A stretch of 64,000 nucleotides of DNA from Solen grandis (taxonomy: Eukaryota > Mollusca > Bivalvia > Adapedonta > Solenidae), in the NCBI GenBank assembly GCA_021229015.1, contig CM037782.1:40954304-41018303 (forward strand). Reading direction: 5' to 3'. Positions 1 to 12,601 of this stretch are shown here, in pieces. Within the stretch, counting starts at the first letter, position 1. Every line of letters begins with the position of its first letter. A program made the translations under genes and the position numbers. The notes under the pieces were generated by a model. That model searched no databases. It was not told where the DNA came from and saw only the letters and a program-made list of their open reading frames with translations.

Positions 1-189
1 GCGATAATGATATTATCATGTTATTAAGGATAGCGATGATTTGTTTGTTGCACGCGAAGAAAAAAATACATGACGTTTCAAAATTTAAATGAAATAAAGA
101 TTCTTTTATCTTTTATGATGTTGGTAATAGTGTGCCATTAATGCATTATTGAGGTGGGTCTTTATTTTTCAACAAATTATATTCATCAG

Positions 190-690
190 TGTATATGTCA
201 TATATCTCCCCCTCCTCCACTTGCTCATATATCTCCCGTCCCCCATCTTTCTCTCTCTCTCCCCCCCACCCCTCCCCTTTGTCATATATCTCCCCCACCC
301 CTCCCCGTTGTCATATTTTCCCCTCCGCGTTGTCATATATCTCCCCCTCCGAATTGTCATATATATCTCCTCCGCTTTGTCAGATATCTCCCCCACCCCT
401 CCCCTTTGTCATATATCTCCTCTCGCCCTCCCCGTTGTCATATATGCTTCCCTCCCCTTTGTCATATATCCCCCTTTGTCAATATTCCCCTTTGTCATAT
501 ATCCCCATATTCCAGTCATATATCACCCCCCCCCCTTCCCTTTGCCATTAACCCACCTCCCCTCTGTCACATATCTCTTCCCCTTCCCCATATTCCCCTC
601 CCCTTTACCATTTAACCCATCTCCCCTCTGTCACATATCTCTTCCCCTTCCCCATATCCACCTCCGCTTTGACATTTAACTCCTCCTGTA
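190..690. repeat. Pyrimidine-rich degenerate minisatellite
   Basis: Imperfect tandem units of roughly 20-30 bases recur here. Each contains a CATATATCTCCCC-like core followed by a C/T-rich stretch and TTTGT. The plus strand is almost entirely pyrimidine apart from the ATAT steps, so open frames on both strands are low-complexity artefacts (Pro/Ser/Ile/Tyr-rich on plus, Gly/Arg/Met-rich on minus). No gene is supported. Confidence 0.8.
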
Positions 691-2744
691 TATATACAAA
701 CTGTATTCATATTTCATAGTATGCACTGAGCAAGTTCTCTGCAGTTATTGTACTTTCATACTGCCAAGGGCTTGCACATCACGACGGGCAAGTAACTTCA
801 TCAAAGCTGGATAATATAACAAAATTTTATACAATTTAAAAACAAAAACAAAAAAATGCTTCTTAGCCTAATTGATTAGAAAGATACGAGTCATATTGAC
901 ATGACTGTCTGTGAAAATGAAACCCAATTGTGTTCTTAATTATAATACATTTTCCACAAGTTGGTTTTAATTTTGCGTTCTGTTGTTAATCATGAAAATA
1001 AAAAAAACTATAAAGTAAATCCTTTAAATGAAATAAATAAAATCAATTTGACTTGCTTCATGTTATACTCTTGATATCAAGAGGATAAATGGCTTGAAAG
1101 CCCAATATTTCTAAGATAAAGGCTGTGTACTGTTTATGTTGAGATGTTGCTCAACCATTTTGTGTAGGATCTGTGTAACATTCAATTAAAACCAACACAT
1201 ATTACTGACAAACATTTATTCTACTTTTATACATGTATTATTTTTTTCTGCACATTATGTAGACCAAGATTGACAAAACTATAATTCCAACAGATGTTTA
1301 ATGTAAACAGTTAAACAATATGCATATAAAGGTGAAAGAGGTACTAGATAATAAAACACATACACCTGAAACTTTCTACGGAATTAAAAAAATTCAACTA
1401 GACTTTGTGTTCTATTCTGTAAATAAACATAAAATTAAAAAGTGGCCTATCAAACGTACTGTATCATTTAGCTTCTAGTTGTTTACTATATTAAAAAAAT
1501 ATTTGTTCATTTTACAGACTTTGTTAATTGGTTGTAACAATGAGGTACACATGATAGATTAAAATTATTTTGACAGAGAAGATATGAAATAAGATAATTA
1601 ATAACATATCTCTTAGATAGATCAGTCTAGTAATTATTCAAATATTCTGAGTTCACTGAAATCCCTTGAAATGGTGGAATATATCTAAACCAGACCACAG
1701 TATAAAAAAGTGTTTTATTTTTTTACTTTTACCTGGAACATTTTACTTGATTGACCCGTTTATATTATTAACTTGCTAGCAATGAGGCTTTCCAAAAACA
1801 TAAAGATTATTAAAGGGATTTTTTTTCAGTGTGAGGATCACTGAAACAGCCACTGTACCTGTATAAGGGATTTTTTTCAAGCGACAGTAACATGTTAACC
1901 AATGTCTTTACATTATGATTTATTATCACTTGCAATTTGGTAGATTACTGAAGTATAAGTTTAACAGAGAATTATATATATATGAATGCGGAAGAATAAA
2001 ATCAAAAAGAAAGGAAAATTCAGCAGAAATAAACTCCACCATAAGTAATATATATATGATTACTGCAAGTAGATACACATTTGTGCTTTTCAGTAACAAA
2101 TCAAGCAAAAATGTTTACATTTAATTGATTTGTTTTCACATAAACATTGTGACTTCATGATTCGATTAGAAAAGAATATGATTAGACGAGTGCATGACTT
2201 TACGCGGCAGAAATCAATACAAAATGTAATACAACATTTTTAAAGCATGTAAAAATAGATTATGAGTTTGTTATACATGTAAGATCAAGTTATCTATCAC
2301 CCGTGTACACCAGCTGTAATTTTTTCACTGAATGCTATGACACTCGTGAAACTTTTGCATCTGGTGTCCACTCGGTGAAATAGATTTTGGTTTTACACTG
2401 AAACAAATATCCTCTTTATCATTCAAGTGAAAGTAGTATATCTACTTTTACTTAAAGTTTTCTGTATATAACAATACAGGAAGAACACAATTAAGAACAT
2501 ATGACAATTATGATACTGTTTAAGTGGTTAACATGTATTTATTGATAATTTTTTTAGGAATTTCAGTAAAATCGTATTCAGTCGTTATCATACAAATAAA
2601 TTATCAAACATGATAATATTAACGATGTTGTTTTGTAGATGTTGTGAAATAAATTTATTTTTAATCCCAGAATATCTTTATAAAATGTTCCACAAAAACA
2701 TATATATAGTTCACATAGTTTTATAAGTTTTATCCTGAGAAATT
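691..2744. other. AT-rich intergenic DNA, no gene seen
   Basis: This stretch is about two-thirds A+T with poly-A/T runs and no open frame that looks coding. If the glycine-rich gene at 2.7 kb has a further 3' exon, this is where it would lie on the minus strand. I could not pick one out. Confidence 0.5.
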
Positions 2745-2933
2745 TCATGTCCATAGAAAAAGACCTACTGGATACACTTCCCTGCTCTCACTTCGACATA
2801 TGCCATGTCCATTTCCTCCAGCCCCACCCGAACCACTACTGCCGGCCCCACTTCCTCCCCCGCCACCTCCAGCGCCTGTACCTCGGCCTCCCTCGCCACC
2901 TGCCCCGCCTAAATTGCCATTATTGTTACCCAT
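2745..2933 (-). CDS. Small glycine-rich protein, MGN family, copy 1
   Basis: The frame encodes 62 residues. It starts MGNNNGNLGGAGGEGG, followed by a Gly-rich core containing GAGGGGGGSGA and ending in GGNG, then a non-glycine tail (about residues 45-62). The core matches the copies at 24.3 and 32.2 kb. The ATG (2933) lies 8 bases after a good splice acceptor (T-rich tract then CAG at 2944-2942), with an in-frame TAA between them, so the upstream exon is non-coding and this ATG is the start. Intron 1 probably runs 3608-2942 from a consensus AAG|GTAAGT donor. Inside the tail there is a phase-1 donor-like GTGAGA after codon Arg47. If it is used, the tail seen here is intronic and the real C-terminus is elsewhere. 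There is no signal peptide or membrane segment. Glycine 2 makes N-myristoylation conceivable, but residue 6 is not Ser/Thr. Function unknown. Confidence 0.6.
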   Translation of the reverse strand: MGNNNGNLGGAGGEGGRGTGAGGGGGGSGAGSSGSGGAGGNGHGICRSESREVYPVGLFLWT

Positions 2934-3609
2934 TGGTTACCCTGACAAACAAAATTGCATATTCTATATTGATTACGATGAAATGTTTACATTACCAAAA
3001 ATATGAAAAAGAGTGCTTGAATAATTTACAAACTAACATACATTTGTCATCTACATAATTAGAAAAGTGTTTTTCTTGAATACAAAAAAGGAAGAAACTA
3101 ACGGTTAATATGTGCGTTTGCATAATAAATCACTGAAAAGTACATTTTGCTTTTAAATCTTAAGTCATAATACATTTATCACGTTTCCTTAAAATGTGAT
3201 AATATTTTCCTTTTGCTTTGCCTTGTAGAATTCAACTTAACTTTGTATAAAATAGAAAGTTTAGATCAACCTCGTTATAAACGTAATAGTACTTATTTAA
3301 TACAGTAATTTAATTCAACAATTATCGTGTAGTCCATATTTTATATAGATACTCGTTTATCGAAAAAAAAAACAACAGTAAGCAGGATTTTGTAATTAAG
3401 CATTCATAAGTATAATGATTGATATATATGATACTCTAATACTGATGATAATTGACATTTTTAGATATCAAAATTACTGACAGGATTTGGTTGAACTCTT
3501 AATTTTCTGCAGATTATTAAACATTTTATTTGTGATTTTTTACATTTCGAACTATACACAAACGGTCATAAGGATAAAAAACTATTTGTTTCTGCTAACC
3601 CCACTTACC
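2934..3609 (-). other. 5'-UTR intron and end of non-coding exon 1 of glycine-rich copy 1
   Basis: On the minus strand a perfect donor (AAG|GTAAGT, exon end at 3609) faces an acceptor (CAG at 2944-2942), giving an inferred 667-bp intron in the 5' UTR. Any exon 1 and promoter must fit in the roughly 120 bases before the pearl-like element starts at about 3732. I see no convincing TATA box there. Confidence 0.45.
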
Positions 3610-3731
3610 TTATCTTAGGTCGCCTACCCTAGGATTTCTTTGAGGAACTGAGATAAAAAATGAAGTATATTTCAGTTTCAATGTCACTTAATCGTCTTCT
3701 GTTGCTTGAATCTATAGACTGAAAGTAAAAC

Positions 3732-5942
3732 AAGAAATGTTTGTGAAACATATATGCCCCCCTCATATGCCATAATAGGTATATAGCTATATTACATGCA
3801 AGGAGTTTGCCTTCATAATGTTGGCTTGTCACAAAAAAATCTCAAACTTCAAAAATTTGAGTGAAAATATAATGTGCTAAAATGTGGAACTAAACATTTA
3901 TAAGAATCCAACTTATTAATTTGAAAACAGGGTTTTCTACATTTATAAGCAACAACTACATGAGGTTAGGACCTTAAGAGTAAAAATAAAATAGAAGTTA
4001 TCACTTGGGCAAGACATTTATATAATGAAAATATATCAACATGTGACATTGTGAACTTGACTTTTGGATGTTGACACCCAAATCAATAGAGGTCATCTAC
4101 TCATTATAAGGAACAACCACAATTTTATATACAAATGCCAAATGATAGGGGTCATCTACTAACCATAAGCAACAACCACATGAAGATTGAGACTTACATT
4201 TCAAATAGAACTTCAAGTTATCACTCGGACAAGGTCTGGTATTATACATACACAACATGTAACCTTGTGACCTTAACCTTTGAGGCAATGACACCAAAAT
4301 CGATAGGGGTCATCTACTAATCGTGAGCAACAACCACAAGAAGCTTGAGACTTAAAGGTCAAATAGAACTTAAGTTATCGCTCGGACAAGGTCTGGTATA
4401 ATACATACACAACATGTGACCTTGACCTTTGAGGTAATGACACCAAAATCAATAGGGGTCATCTACTAATCATGCGCAACAATCACATGAAGTTTGAGAC
4501 TTAAAGGTCAAATAGAACTTAAGATATCACTCGGACAAAGTCTAGTATTATACATACACAACATGTGACCTTGTGACCTTGACCTTTGAGGTAATGACAC
4601 CAAAATCAATAGGGGTCATCTACTAATCATGAGCAACAACCACAAGAAGTTTGAGACTTAAAGGTCAAATAGAACTTAAGTTATCACTCGGACAAGGTCT
4701 GGTATTATACATACACAACATGTGACCTTGTGACCTTGACCTTTGAGGTAATGACAACAAAATCGATAGGGGTCATCTACTAATCGTGAGCAACAACCAC
4801 AAGAAGCTTGAGACTTAAAGGTCAAATAGAACTTAAGTTATCGCTCGGACAAGGTCTGGTATAATACATACACAACATGTGACCTTGTGACCTTGGCCTT
4901 TGAGGTAATGACACCAAAATCAATAGGGGTCATCTTCTTATCATGAGCAACAACCACAAGAAGTTTGAGACTTAAAGGTCAAAAAGAACTTAAGTTATCA
5001 CTCGGACAATGTCTGGTATTATACATACACAACATGTGACCTTGACCTTTTAGGTAATGACACCAAAATCGATAGGGGTCATCTACTAATCGTGAGCAAC
5101 AACTACAAGAAGTTTGAGACTTAAAGGTCAAACAGAACTTTAGTTATCACTCGGACAAGGTCTGGTATTATACATACACAACATGTGACCTTGACCTTTG
5201 AGGTAATGACACCATAATCAATAGGGGTCATCTACTAATCATGAGCAACAACCACATGAAGATGGAGACTTCACGGTCAAATAGAACTTAAGTTATCACT
5301 CGGACAAGGTCTGGTATTATACATACGAGACTTACGGTCAAATAGAACTTCAAGTTATCACTCGGACAAGGTCTGGTATTATACATACACAACATGTGAC
5401 CTTGTGACCTTGACCTTTGAGGTAATGACACCAAAATCAATAGGGGTCATCTACTAATCATGAGCAACAACCACAAGAAGTTTGAGACTTAAAGGTCAAA
5501 TAGAACTTAAGTTATCACTCGGACAAGGTCTGGTATTATACATACACAACATGTGACCTTGTGACCTTGACCTTTGAGGTAATGACACCAAAATCAATAG
5601 GGGTCATCTACTAATCATGAGCAACAACCACATGAAGTTTGAGACTTAAAGGTCAAATAGAACTTCAAGTTATCACTCGGACAAGGTCTGGTATTATACA
5701 TACACAACATGTGACCTTGTGACCTTGACCTTTGAGGTAATGACACCAAAATCAATAGGGGTCATCTACTAATCATGAGCAACAACCACAAGAAGCTTGA
5801 GACTTAAAGGGCAAATAGAACTTAAGTTATCACTCGGACAAGGTCTGGTCTACCGACAGACCGACGGACCGACGGACATACGGACCGACCGACATGAGCA
5901 AAGCAATATACCCCCTCTTCTTCGAAGGGTGGCATAAAAATA
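3732..5942. mobile_element. Pearl-like (Helitron-related?) interspersed element with satellite core
   Basis: The left end reads GAAATGTTTGTGAAACATAT followed by a C run. The right end carries an ACGG/ACCG-type tract (about 5852-5893) and then a short hairpin, CCCTCTTCTTCGAAGGG, followed by a GGCATAA end. Between them lies a tandem array. Conserved flanks, a satellite core of about 150-160 bp and an ACGG tract are the layout described for pearl elements of bivalves. The family name is inference from layout. There is no coding capacity. Confidence 0.6.
4080..5850. repeat. Tandem satellite array, about 12 units of 147-165 bp
   Basis: The landmark CACTCGGACAAGGTCTGG recurs with spacings of about 147-165 bases, plus one short unit of about 62 bases near 5293-5355. 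Length differences come mostly from presence or absence of a 10-bp GTGACCTT duplication in the motif GACCTTGTGACCTTGACC. More degenerate units extend left to about 3950. Confidence 0.85.
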
Positions 5943-6528
5943 AATGAATAAGTAAGTGAACAATATTCAAAAACAACTATAATAAATACAATGTTTAGAT
6001 GTAGTAAAGTTGTACCTTATTACTCCGACTGCAAACAAAGTATCAACTACAGTTTTCTTTAATCGCCAATGATTTAATTATGTTTGGAAACCTGTTGTCA
6101 CATATGACTTGTCAAATTTATGGAAAATTTTATTTCACTTTGTACGAAAAAAAAGGGGGAATCCCAAAGATAAGTAGCAAGCTATTTTTAGAGGTTGATA
6201 CATGTTCTTTCTTTTTTTTTTCCTATATTTATAAATGAACTGAAACCCTATGGAATGATACGTTAAGTTGTATTAGTGCGCATGTAAAAAGTCATAAATA
6301 AAATCATTTGATTGAAGTCTGTATTCCAGCTCTGGTTTCCATACACTTTTAAAGTGATATACCAGCTTAAAAAGAATGCAAAATTGTACTTTAACAAGTT
6401 TGGGGTTTTTATTCATACTGTCATTGTAAAAGTAAACCATAAACATTCTTTCAATCGAGACCAGCAACACCCGAATTTAAGACCAGCAACATTCGAATTT
6501 AAGAACATGCAATATTTTAACCATGATA

Positions 6529-6573
<45 letters not shown>

Positions 6574-9306
6574 TCTAGATATATACCTAGGAAAGGTAAA
6601 CTAATTTACTGTGTGAAACATCAGTTACATAGGTATATCAATATGAGGTGAAACCCTTAATAATATATGCATCTCTAGTAAACATGTTAAATCACTAGAA
6701 GTGTATTACATTTGAAAAATTGTAAGCAAGTGAAAATAAATTGGTTTAAACTGTAAAATATTTGCTCATTAAGAAATTAAATTACATACTTTTAGTCAAT
6801 TACAAACCTTTTTTTGGTTTACTATACAGTTAAACATTTATTGAATTCCTATGTTATTTGTTTATATATAATATTTTTGGGGGTAATGCGCCAGTCCAAC
6901 AATATTTCAGTCACCTAATAGCTATATTCCATATCTTGCCACTGGATGGTAATATTTCTATGAAATTTTGTTACTTTGAAGACATTCAAAAATGAAACTA
7001 TTTCACCAAAAGTTTTTGTTTTTCAAGTTTTATCTAATTTGGGGAAGATAATCGTTATTTAACATTAAAGCTTGTTGGAAATAAACATATTCTGTGAATA
7101 TGAAAAAGTGCATTTGATTTATGAGAAAAACTCACGGTAGAAAGATGCATTATATGATTCTGTTTCAAATTTCATGAAAAAAAATCTTAACTTTACCGAA
7201 GAAAAATGGAAATAGTCACTTATTTTAGTTTTCAAGGAGGATAACTCATGACAGCTATATTTTCAAGGGGAGATTATAAAAGTAATTCTGTCAATTTGCC
7301 CCTAAGATTTCCATTTGACATTTTAAAATCTTATATTGTGAAGTTATTTGCATGGCTTTGATGGAATTGATGGCTATAAGGCTTCTAAGATTTATCACCG
7401 TATGCCAACCTCTGCTATGTACCAGCATCGTCTATTGGACCTCTACTAACTTTGTTCGAATTATGAGCATTGGGTCAAAATTGTTGGTTCAAATGATGAC
7501 TCCGGTATCAAAATTGGCCCAAACCCTCGAGTTACTTAATTTTACATATACACACGTAACAATGTTTTATGTATTAAAGGGAAAGACTTTTGTATAACTT
7601 TTATTACAGGGTTCTTTCCCTTTGAAACAAGCTTTTTTTAGATATTCTTATTAAGTTTATGTACACTATTAAATTGCCATGACTCTTTTTATTTTACTTT
7701 TCAAGATATTTCTTTCAAGCTCGAAATAGTTGTTCAATATCATTACCCATGTCATACTGCACCCAACATTCAAAAAGTATTCCCATTTTGAACTTAGTAT
7801 TTTAATGTGAAAACTATTATTTTTTACTCTATTTGTTTTATTAATGTTGGATTTCTAAAAAGTTCTCCCTTACCATCACCCACATCACTTGTGACAAGGT
7901 TAATAAATTATGGCACTTGTATTTAGGATTAGGATTAGGATTTCGTTTTTATTTTTGTTATCCGTACTTAAGGGACTTAATTCAAATTTCAAACTGTAAA
8001 TACTGACCCCTATCATTACCCATAGTATACATAACAAAATTCATAACTATGGCACATATATTATTATTAATAATTAATAAGAATTATTCCGCCTTTTAAT
8101 TTACAATTTTATTTAAACTTATATACATCTATTTTCTTTTCTTCCTTTTTAATAACTTTTTTGTTTGTTTGTTGCTGTTGTTTTTTATATTTTTTAGCTT
8201 CCCTGAGCGCAAAAAATGTTCTTGTTAGAAGCTATAAGGTCTTTTGTTTCGATATTTGGTTTTTACATAACCTAGTTGACGTCTATCAAAATTGATCCGT
8301 CAAAATTTAAGTTTAACAGCAGGAGACATTTACATTTTGTATTTTATATAAGGGAATAACATAGATAAGGCAATAAAGATTACCTAGTTTGAAACAAAAA
8401 AGCGTAGTTTTTACATTTAGTATGATTATATCCTTGATGACTTCTATTGTTTAAAACGTGACCCATGGATCAAAACTGGGCTTTTTCCAGGGGCTACTTG
8501 GTTTTATATAGACCTTTGCAGAAAAAAAGTTCTATTGAAAATCTTTTTGTCAGAGACCACAAGATATGTAGGTACCTTGTAAGGATATCAACCACAGGGC
8601 AAGGTTTGATATCGCTGGGGTCAACGTCAATATCACCAAAACTAAAAAATAGAATTTTCTACTTTTCATGATATATAACTATTTATTGACTGACTTTTTT
8701 ATATAAAGCAATAAGACACATTGCATCACCTTTTACTATATACAGGGCAAAGGTCACAAGGTTAAAATAGATTTTTTAACTCTTCCTCAAAGAGCTTGAA
8801 TTTCAATTATCAACCGATTTTTTTAGATATTTGGTATGAAGATACCGTGCATATTCCTCTACCCATGGCTAGAGTTTAAGGTCAAACAGGTTAATGTCAA
8901 AGTCAATGAGTTTAAAAATAGTTTTTATACCTCAATTCATAGTGTCATTCTCTATTTCACTTGAGCATGATATAAAATCAGTTGTAGTCTTTACTATGGT
9001 AAGCGATAAAAGGGCAATCATGGCCCTCCTGTTGTATATATATCTACAACCATTCATTTTATTGTGAAGTACTTCTACATTGTGAACGTTCATAATCTTT
9101 ACCGAAAGAAAAACATATTGTCGTATAATGGCCGTATTCAGGACAAGAAGCCTTCATCCAGTTTACACTTTCTTAAGCATGACAGGCCATGGCCCACTCA
9201 GACTGAGTACTGCCACGTAACGTACGTAGCCCATGGTCGGGACTGGAGGATCTGTGTCCGACGGTCTTCCCTAGGTCTCTAAAAAGACCTCTCTAAAAGA
9301 AGTCCG
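5943..9306. other. AT-rich intergenic DNA with microsatellite and degraded repeats
   Basis: This span holds an (AT)n run at 6530-6568. Around 8460-9040 there is decayed satellite-like sequence with GGTCAAGGTCAA-type words and a GGGCAATCATGGCCCT palindrome near 9017, which resembles the ends of the element at 12.8 kb. I find no open frame with protein-like composition. Confidence 0.5.
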
Positions 9307-9691
9307 TGTAGTGTTATGGCCGGAATAAACTAACACGAGACGGTGGTGGCTGGCAATAGATTTATTCAGTCCCCAAGGTATCTGGCAAGGTCGTGCTGGA
9401 GGTGCTCTCGAGGCTCTAACAAGATCTCTCTAGGTATCCCACAAGATCTGCTTACTAGACCCTTGACCGGTCAGCTTATATATTGGCTGGTTACCAGCCA
9501 GCCAGAAAGTAACCATATGTATTATATAATAACAAACATCCGTATTAACGACAGTCACAACTGAGACAGATGTTGCATAACTAATGCAACGGTCATGTTA
9601 TAATCACTTATGGTATATAATAGGTTAGTAACGGTGACACAATCGGACTCAATACAACAATAGCGTCTAGCCAGGGTCCGATAACATTACA
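9307..9691 (-). mobile_element. LTR of a BEL-like retroelement, copy 1
   Basis: Read on the minus strand, a 385-bp unit begins TGTAATGTTAT and ends ACACTACA (TG...CA). It contains CCAATATATAAG (CCAAT plus TATA box) and AATAAA in the correct order for an LTR. It is followed downstream by CGGACTTCTTT, as in the copy at 10.13 kb. No internal coding region is attached and I see no clear target-site duplication. Confidence 0.65.
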
Positions 9692-9710
9692 CTTCTTTTT
9701 CCCCCAATTC

Positions 9711-10600
9711 ATTTAACATTTACAGTTGCCATGCATGTCAAATATGATTGCGTTTCATTAAAAATATACAGTCATGAAGGATTACAACTTTAGGGGAAAA
9801 AGTGATAATCATGTTTTGAGATAATTATGCAAGTAAACATATTCGAGGAAACATGCATACCATATAAATAAAGATCCAAATATTGAATAAACACATGAAT
9901 AAAAAGAACGTGCTGGTAAATGAGCAAGAATATTTAAAAGCAATAATGCTGAATAAGGTTATAGTTCAGTCCATTTAAAGTATTGATAAAACATCAAAGT
10001 ATTGATAACTGTATGTCAAAGTTATATTTTGTTGACGTCTCACTGAGATGGATGGAACGGCATGCTGTAGCGGTGATTGTTTTCAGTAGCTGCGATGGTT
10101 ACCCTGGTCACGGCACCAAAGAAGTTCGTGTAGTGTTATGGCCGGAATAAACTAACACGAGACGGTGGTGGCTGGCAATAGATTTATTCAGTCCCCAAGG
10201 TATTTGGCAAGGTCGTGCTGGAGGTAGTCTCGAGGCTCTAACAAGATCTCTCTAGGTATCCCACAAGATCTGCTTACTAGACCTTTGACCGGTCAGCTTA
10301 TATATTGGCTGGTTACCAACCAGCCAGACAGTAACCATATATATTATTTAATAACAAACATCTGTATTAACAACAGTCACAACTGAGACAGACGTTGCAT
10401 AACTAATGCAACGGTTATGTTATAATCACTTATGGTATATAATAGGTAGTAATGGTGATTCATTTAACATTTACAGTTGCCATGCATGTCAAATATAATT
10501 GCGTTTCATTAAAAATATACAGTCATGAAGGATTACAACTTTAGGGGAAAAAGTAATAATCAGGTTTTGAGACAATTATGCAGGTAAACATTATCGCTGC
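9711..10600 (+). repeat. Local duplication of LTR plus flank
   Basis: The sequence after LTR copy 1 (from CATTTAACATTTACAGTTGCC, about 9711-9845) is repeated almost identically after LTR copy 2 (about 10459-10600). The LTR and its flank were therefore duplicated together in direct orientation, with a period of roughly 800 bp. Confidence 0.7.
10030..10456 (-). mobile_element. LTR copy 2 with retroelement leader
   Basis: The LTR occupies about 10456-10129 on the minus strand. It lacks roughly the first 60 bases found in copy 1. Past the terminal ACACTACA the strand continues CTTTGGTGCCGTGACCAGG (about 10119-10101). I recall this GGTGCCGTGACC leader signature from BEL/Pao elements, so the assignment is knowledge-based. 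No gag/pol follows. Confidence 0.55.
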
Positions 10601-10829
10601 AATTACTCTGTTCATTTATTTTGTTTCTTTTGTTATGTAATTGTAAAAATGATTTTGGTCTTTATTCTTATGGCAGGCGTACTTTCATTGTATATAAATA
10701 CATATACATGTTTAATTTTTTTTATACCGATCCACTGCAATTGTAATCATTCATTTCAAAATATATATTATACATTTCTTTGACAGGCATGGCAACTATA
10801 AATGTAAATTTTAGTAGGGAAAAAAGGAG

Positions 10830-11204
10830 TGTAATGTTATTGGACTCTAGCTAGACGCTATTGTTACATTGTCATTGCTTCTAACCTATTATAGATACAA
10901 TTAGAGATTATAACAAGACCGTTGCATTAGTTATGCAACATCTGTCTCAGTTGTGACTGTCGTTAATACGGATGTTTGTTATTATATAATACATATGGTT
11001 ACTGTCTGGCTGGCTGGTAACCAGCCAATATATAAGCTGACCGGTCAAGGGTCTAGTAAGCAGATCTTGTGGGATACCTAGAGAGATCTTGTTAGAGCAT
11101 CGAGAGCACCTCCAGCACGACCTTGCCAGATACCTTGGGGACTGAATAAATCTATTGCCAGCCACCACCGTCTCGTGTTAGTTTATTCCGGCCATAACAC
11201 TACA
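10830..11204 (+). mobile_element. LTR copy 3, opposite orientation
   Basis: A plus-strand LTR of 375 bp begins TGTAATGTTATTGGAC and ends ACACTACA. It has the same CCAATATATAAG and AATAAA signals as the minus-strand copies. It is followed by CGGACTTCTTTGG and then by an inverted fragment of its own 5' end. Confidence 0.65.
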
Positions 11205-11217
11205 CGGACTTCTTTGG

Positions 11218-11306
11218 TCATGTTATAATCTCTAATTGTATCTATAATTGGTTAGTAGCAATGACAATGTAACAATAGCGTCTAGCTAGAGTCCAATAAC
11301 ATTACA
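11218..11306 (-). mobile_element. Inverted 5' fragment of the same LTR
   Basis: About 89 bases match the first part of LTR copy 3 in reverse orientation, almost perfectly. Together with 10830-10918 this makes a long inverted repeat that mimics a TIR element. Confidence 0.65.
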
Positions 11307-12601
11307 CTATTGATGATATTGTTGATATTTACTTTCAAATAAAGATATTTACATGATCGGTACAGCATTTTCAGAAAATGCCACTCCCAGCTCACGCGTA
11401 CACTTTTGCATGTTTTAAATATTTTAAAATTACAAAATGAGTAGTTTGCATACCACAAAACATACAGACTGACATTGTAAGCAATGAATCCACACACCAA
11501 TATTGCTTCTCGCTGCCATCTCACATATTTTACTTTGCCATCAATTTAATTTATAATAAGAACGCATAAAAGTTTTGGTCTAGCTCCCCTTAGGTTACGT
11601 GTTTCAGTCGTTTATCAATCGGTGATTTAAGCTAAGATGTGTATCTTAATTATTTTACAAGAAAAAAGATTCCAACATTTCCACCTGAAATGCTTACAAC
11701 TGGGTGATCAGAATAAATAGTCATCGCGAAATATCTTGTATGGGAGCCTATATAGATCAAAGCGCTCTCTGGGGTTATGTCCATTTCTGTTTTAATAATA
11801 TAACATAGAAAAAATGAATTTTATTTTTCTTGAATTAATTGATTCAGATCGTCTAAAAGTAATTTCGATACTATTCAGCCAGAAGGTGATAAAAGTCTTA
11901 AAACCTCTTGATGCTCCTGTCGTCCATGCTATACATAACTTGTTACATAGCCAGATGTATACAATATCAACGTTACACAACTGTAGGAACGGAATAAGCA
12001 ATAACTCAAAAAAATTCTCAATTTCTTTCTCTTTTCTTTTATTTTAATGGCTAGCAATCATTTTTCTGATTGTAATTGCCATAGTTGTAGACTTTGCTGT
12101 AAGGATAACCCGCAAGTGGGGTCCTTTGTTTTGCTAAAGAGACAGCATCGGAAGAGAGGGAGAGTAGTTGGATACAAGGGAGTCAGGTTGCGCGGTGTAT
12201 AGCACCGATAGTCCAAGGTAGAACCAGTACTTAGTACTAGTATCTTGATATCTTGTTAAAACTTTCAAGGTTTATTGTTTTCCTGCAAACAATATGAAAA
12301 AAGATGCATTTTATTAGTCCTTGACCCTTATGTAGCCTTAACTTAAAATTGAGGGTCAGCATGGTAGTATTGTTACCAAAAAGCCACTTCGGCAGCGTAC
12401 CATTAGTCGCAAACAGTTGACATCAGCGCCGAAAAAATATGCATGTCAATTCAGCAAAAACATACTTGAGGGGGCGTCAGCGACCGTTACAAACCTAGAA
12501 CAGGGATCCCTTTGTATAGTGAATAGCTTATGATTAAGCAAGCTTGTTCGCGGTAACACTTGCGTATCACTTCATTGCTTTTATTAACGGTAATAAGACT
12601 T
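11307..12601. other. Intergenic DNA, no gene seen
   Basis: I see no splice-flanked open frame with protein-like composition in this span. Short open frames at 11.28-11.52 and 11.8-12.05 kb overlap on opposite strands and have AT-driven residue content. Confidence 0.45.

Noticed and set aside
149..679. Overlapping open frames of up to 176 codons on plus and one on minus
   Set aside because: All arise from the C/T-rich minisatellite. Residue content simply reflects CCC, TCT and ATA words, and three frames are open at once.
7920..7945. Telomere-like TTAGGA repeats
   Set aside because: Only about three copies of TTAGGA, not TTAGGG, with no array.
10830..11306. TIR DNA transposon with roughly 89-bp terminal inverted repeats
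   Set aside because: The left 'TIR' is the 5' end of an LTR whose other copies have no such right end. The inverted right part is a separate LTR fragment.
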